A DNA stretch of 64,000 nt, from NCBI GenBank assembly GCA_022578605.1, contig MU394052.1, positions 806,001 through 870,000 of the forward strand, given 5' to 3'. How positions within the stretch are numbered: the stretch's first letter is position 1; each line of letters begins with the position of its first letter. The stretch is from Camillea tinctor (Eukaryota > Ascomycota > Sordariomycetes > Xylariales > Xylariaceae). The notes under the pieces were generated by a model that saw only the letters and a program-made list of their open reading frames with translations, did no database searches and was not told the DNA's origin. Both the position numbers and the translations under genes were made by a program. Shown in pieces: positions 61,923 to 64,000 of this stretch.

Positions 61923-62189
61923 ATGCCCACGCTCACGCTTATGCTTATGTACATGTTCATACCCCATGCCGAGGCAATCGAGGGATTAAAGAGCTGTAAT
62001 TATGAGCAACAAGATCCTTACCTCATTGGGATCCGATCTTTAGTGTTGGGCCGAGACCACCTGGGGAAATCTTCAACGTCACCTTTTTCTTTTCGCGCAA
62101 ACACCCCATGTGGTATCCCCGTCGTCGGAAGCCAGGCGAAAGACGTGATAGGGCTTGACAAGTGTCCCTGGTGCCCATGCTATCGCTAG
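61923..62189 (+). CDS. Weak candidate for a small Cys-containing secreted protein
   Basis: An 88-codon frame begins with a hydrophobic stretch (LTLMLMYMFI) ending HAEA, a plausible signal peptidase site. It finishes with clustered cysteines (DKCPWCPCYR); five cysteines lie after the candidate cleavage site. That is the layout of many fungal small secreted proteins. Against it, the hydrophobic start overlaps an imperfect GCTTATG/CATG-like repeat, no intron or homologue is recognised, and frames of this size are frequent by chance here. Confidence 0.2.
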   Translation: MPTLTLMLMYMFIPHAEAIEGLKSCNYEQQDPYLIGIRSLVLGRDHLGKSSTSPFSFRANTPCGIPVVGSQAKDVIGLDKCPWCPCYR

Positions 62190-62475
62190 CAGGCTAGCAG
62201 CGCTGAGCACACGCGGCAGAAAGGATGCTGCCGGAGTATTATGTACAAAATAGAAGCTGCTGGCTGCTGCTCATCCAACCATCCTATCAATATTATCTGG
62301 GGTGCAACTGGTCATACAACTGGGCATGTATGTAAGTAATGTATGTAAGCCTCTCAGTGTGCTCGGGCAAATACCCACTCAACACCCTGGACGCTGGTCA
62401 AGTTCCCTATTCCTGTCTCCGGGAAGCCTGAAGCAACAGCTGTACCTGAAGAGAGTGGGCTTGAAGTTCTGCGGT

Positions 62476-62515
62476 GTCTGATCTGATCTGGTCTGGTCTG
62501 GTCTGTTCTGGTCTC
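62476..62515 (+). repeat. NTCTG pentamer tandem repeat
   Basis: Eight consecutive five-base units of the form GTCTG/ATCTG/TTCTG, the central ones GTCTG, with the last unit GTCTC. Confidence 0.9.
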
Positions 62516-63033
62516 CTCTCTTCTGTAGTACATACATGCCTTGACAGAACTGCGCACATATCTATACTACATTAATGTACACATAGCGCCGCCCCATCGT
62601 CACCTTTTGTCACATGCATTCTTAGCATCAATTCACCTGAATCTTCCCGCAATCTCTACTTTCCAGTGAGGGGAAAAAAGGAGATCAAAATTTATCGAGC
62701 CGCAAGGATAAGTGATAAGTGGGAAGCGATTCTTCACACGTACATCGCTGATTTTCCTCACACGGCTCACGGCAACTTGGGCCACCTCGTGGATACTCGT
62801 CTCGATCCGAAGTAGATCTGCCTGCTAGTGGGAGGTTTTCCGTACCGCACTTGTCGCCTTTTGGTTACCGATGAGGCAGGTGTGGATTATAAGCCGCCAC
62901 TTGCAAGTTGTCGTAAATCCATTCGGCGAATTCCCCAAGCTGTTGAGCATATCAAAGGTCGGTTTATGGTCATTACACTCTCCATATTACACTACATACG
63001 AAACAGTGAGACATACCCAACAACGACACGACG

Positions 63034-63058
63034 TTTATTTTATTTTATTTTATTTTAT
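63034..63058 (+). repeat. (TTTTA)n microsatellite
   Basis: Four to five TTTTA units in an otherwise gene-free region. Confidence 0.9.
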
Positions 63059-64000
63059 CTTTACTTATTTATCATTTAAAAAAAAAACTCCAACCAGGGA
63101 AATGTCTAATACGACGTAGCCAACTGAGCTCGCTCATTGGCAATGCGAGATATGTATGAATGACATGCGCGGATGCAAGTAGATAGATAGTGTATGGCAA
63201 TGCAAGTCAGCAGTAACGTGCGATCGCGAATAGCCAACCGGCTTGCATGGTCGGGTCCAATGCTGTGAAAGAGGCTACATACATTGCTGCGTGCTTACAG
63301 GGCGTTTTTGTGTATACGTACCGGCACATATACATCCCCATCTTGGCGTCGTCCGTCACAATTCACAGCTCGTGCGTCTGAACCCAGCAGATCGATTTTC
63401 GCGGCTGGGAGCTGTGGTGCGTGATATTGGAGAAGGTGATTGGTGACCAACCGACATTATGAAATCAGAGGACCCGGTATTACAGGCATGGAGGTATGTA
63501 ACTCCGTAGTAGAACTGGGCTCACGGTCCAGCTCGCGCGATGTATCGAAATTCAACAGGACCGATGTACTTTGCCAGGTGACTGCTCAACACTCGGAAAT
63601 CCTTCGCATAGTTACAAATACTCAAGCCTCTCCGACGTCCCTGCATGTCTCTCTTCAACCTCAGAGCCACCTTGACTTATTGGATATGACGGGGCAATAT
63701 TGGGTCGCCTCGTCATGTTACGAAGTTGAAGAGGAACGCCTCGGTATAGCAAAGCCAGTAACCTACCTAAGTAGATGCGTGGGATGTGTAGCATACAATG
63801 GACACAACAGATCGAGACCCTTAAAAAAGCAAACAGAGACAACCAATGAGTAACTATTGCCAAGAATCACTTACTCAGTAATGTAGTGCACACATGAGCA
63901 GAAAGTAAAAAGGTAGTGAACGAACGCTACCATGTGCTTCCCCGGTTGCACTAGATAGCCGCCGGCGTAACCAGCATACGGTTGTTGTGCCTCCCGAGAA

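Larger units (their letters stand above)
55616..64000. other. 8.4 kb with no convincing gene; CDC25 promoter/leader and repeats
   Basis: About 55616-57650 is probably CDC25 promoter and leader, with purine-rich stretches, TAGA repeats (56560-56577), a CT/GT compound microsatellite (57379-57411) and tandem repeats (57531-57622). Beyond that lie C/T-rich sequence (57990-58110), TGTTG and TAG-rich stretches near 58560-59060, pentamer repeats (62476-62515) and TTTTA repeats (63034-63058). Short frames occur throughout, but none shows a family motif or clean splice structure. One weak secreted-protein candidate (61923-62189) is listed separately. Confidence 0.5.

Noticed and set aside
63440..63853. 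137-codon frame (+) near the right edge
   Set aside because: The opposite strand is also open over part of it and no motif is seen; unsupported.

Overview
The window is nuclear DNA of a filamentous ascomycete (Pezizomycotina, most likely a Sordariomycete). The evidence is short spliceosomal introns (about 50-180 nt, GTAAGT/GTATGT donors, CTAAC-type branch points), C/T-rich tracts before start codons, fungal-only families (DUF8021, Pth11-like 7-TM receptors, fungal LysM) and fungus-type orthologues of SSN6, RPL3, anthranilate synthase I and the Ras exchange factor CDC25. There are no operons, no CRISPR, and I recognised no rRNA, tRNA or intact transposon. All exon joins were made by eye from splice signals, reading frame and family fit; no transcript data were available.

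Layout: (1) 1-17 kb is a conserved housekeeping block, all on the + strand: the 3' end of a TMEM115/DUF1751 membrane protein, a 7.3 kb gene-free stretch, SSN6 (8 exons), ribosomal protein L3 (4 exons), a conserved probably mitochondrial protein, and anthranilate synthase component I. (2) 19-50 kb is a sparse accessory stretch: a DHA1 MFS transporter (-), a secreted DUF8021 protein (-), an NmrA-like NAD(P)-binding protein (-), an orphan (+), an F-box-like protein (-), a one-LysM protein (+), an UNC93-like transporter (-), a second orphan (+) and a Pth11-like 7-TM protein (+). They are separated by AT-rich spacers up to about 5 kb long with microsatellites and short palindromes. (3) 51.9-55.6 kb holds an SH3-RasGEFN-RasGEF protein (-), followed by more than 8 kb with no convincing gene.

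The genes do not form one pathway. The left block covers general repression, translation and tryptophan synthesis. The right-hand RasGEF belongs to Ras/cAMP nutrient signalling. Several middle genes (secreted DUF8021 protein, LysM protein, Pth11-like receptor, two transporters, F-box protein, two orphans) are of types often found at the cell surface or in lineage-specific compartments. That reading is inference from family membership and low gene density. The best leads for novelty are the two orphans (29228-30134 and 41906-42876), a LysM protein with no visible secretion signal, a probable GC-AG intron, and strongly over-represented short palindromes.
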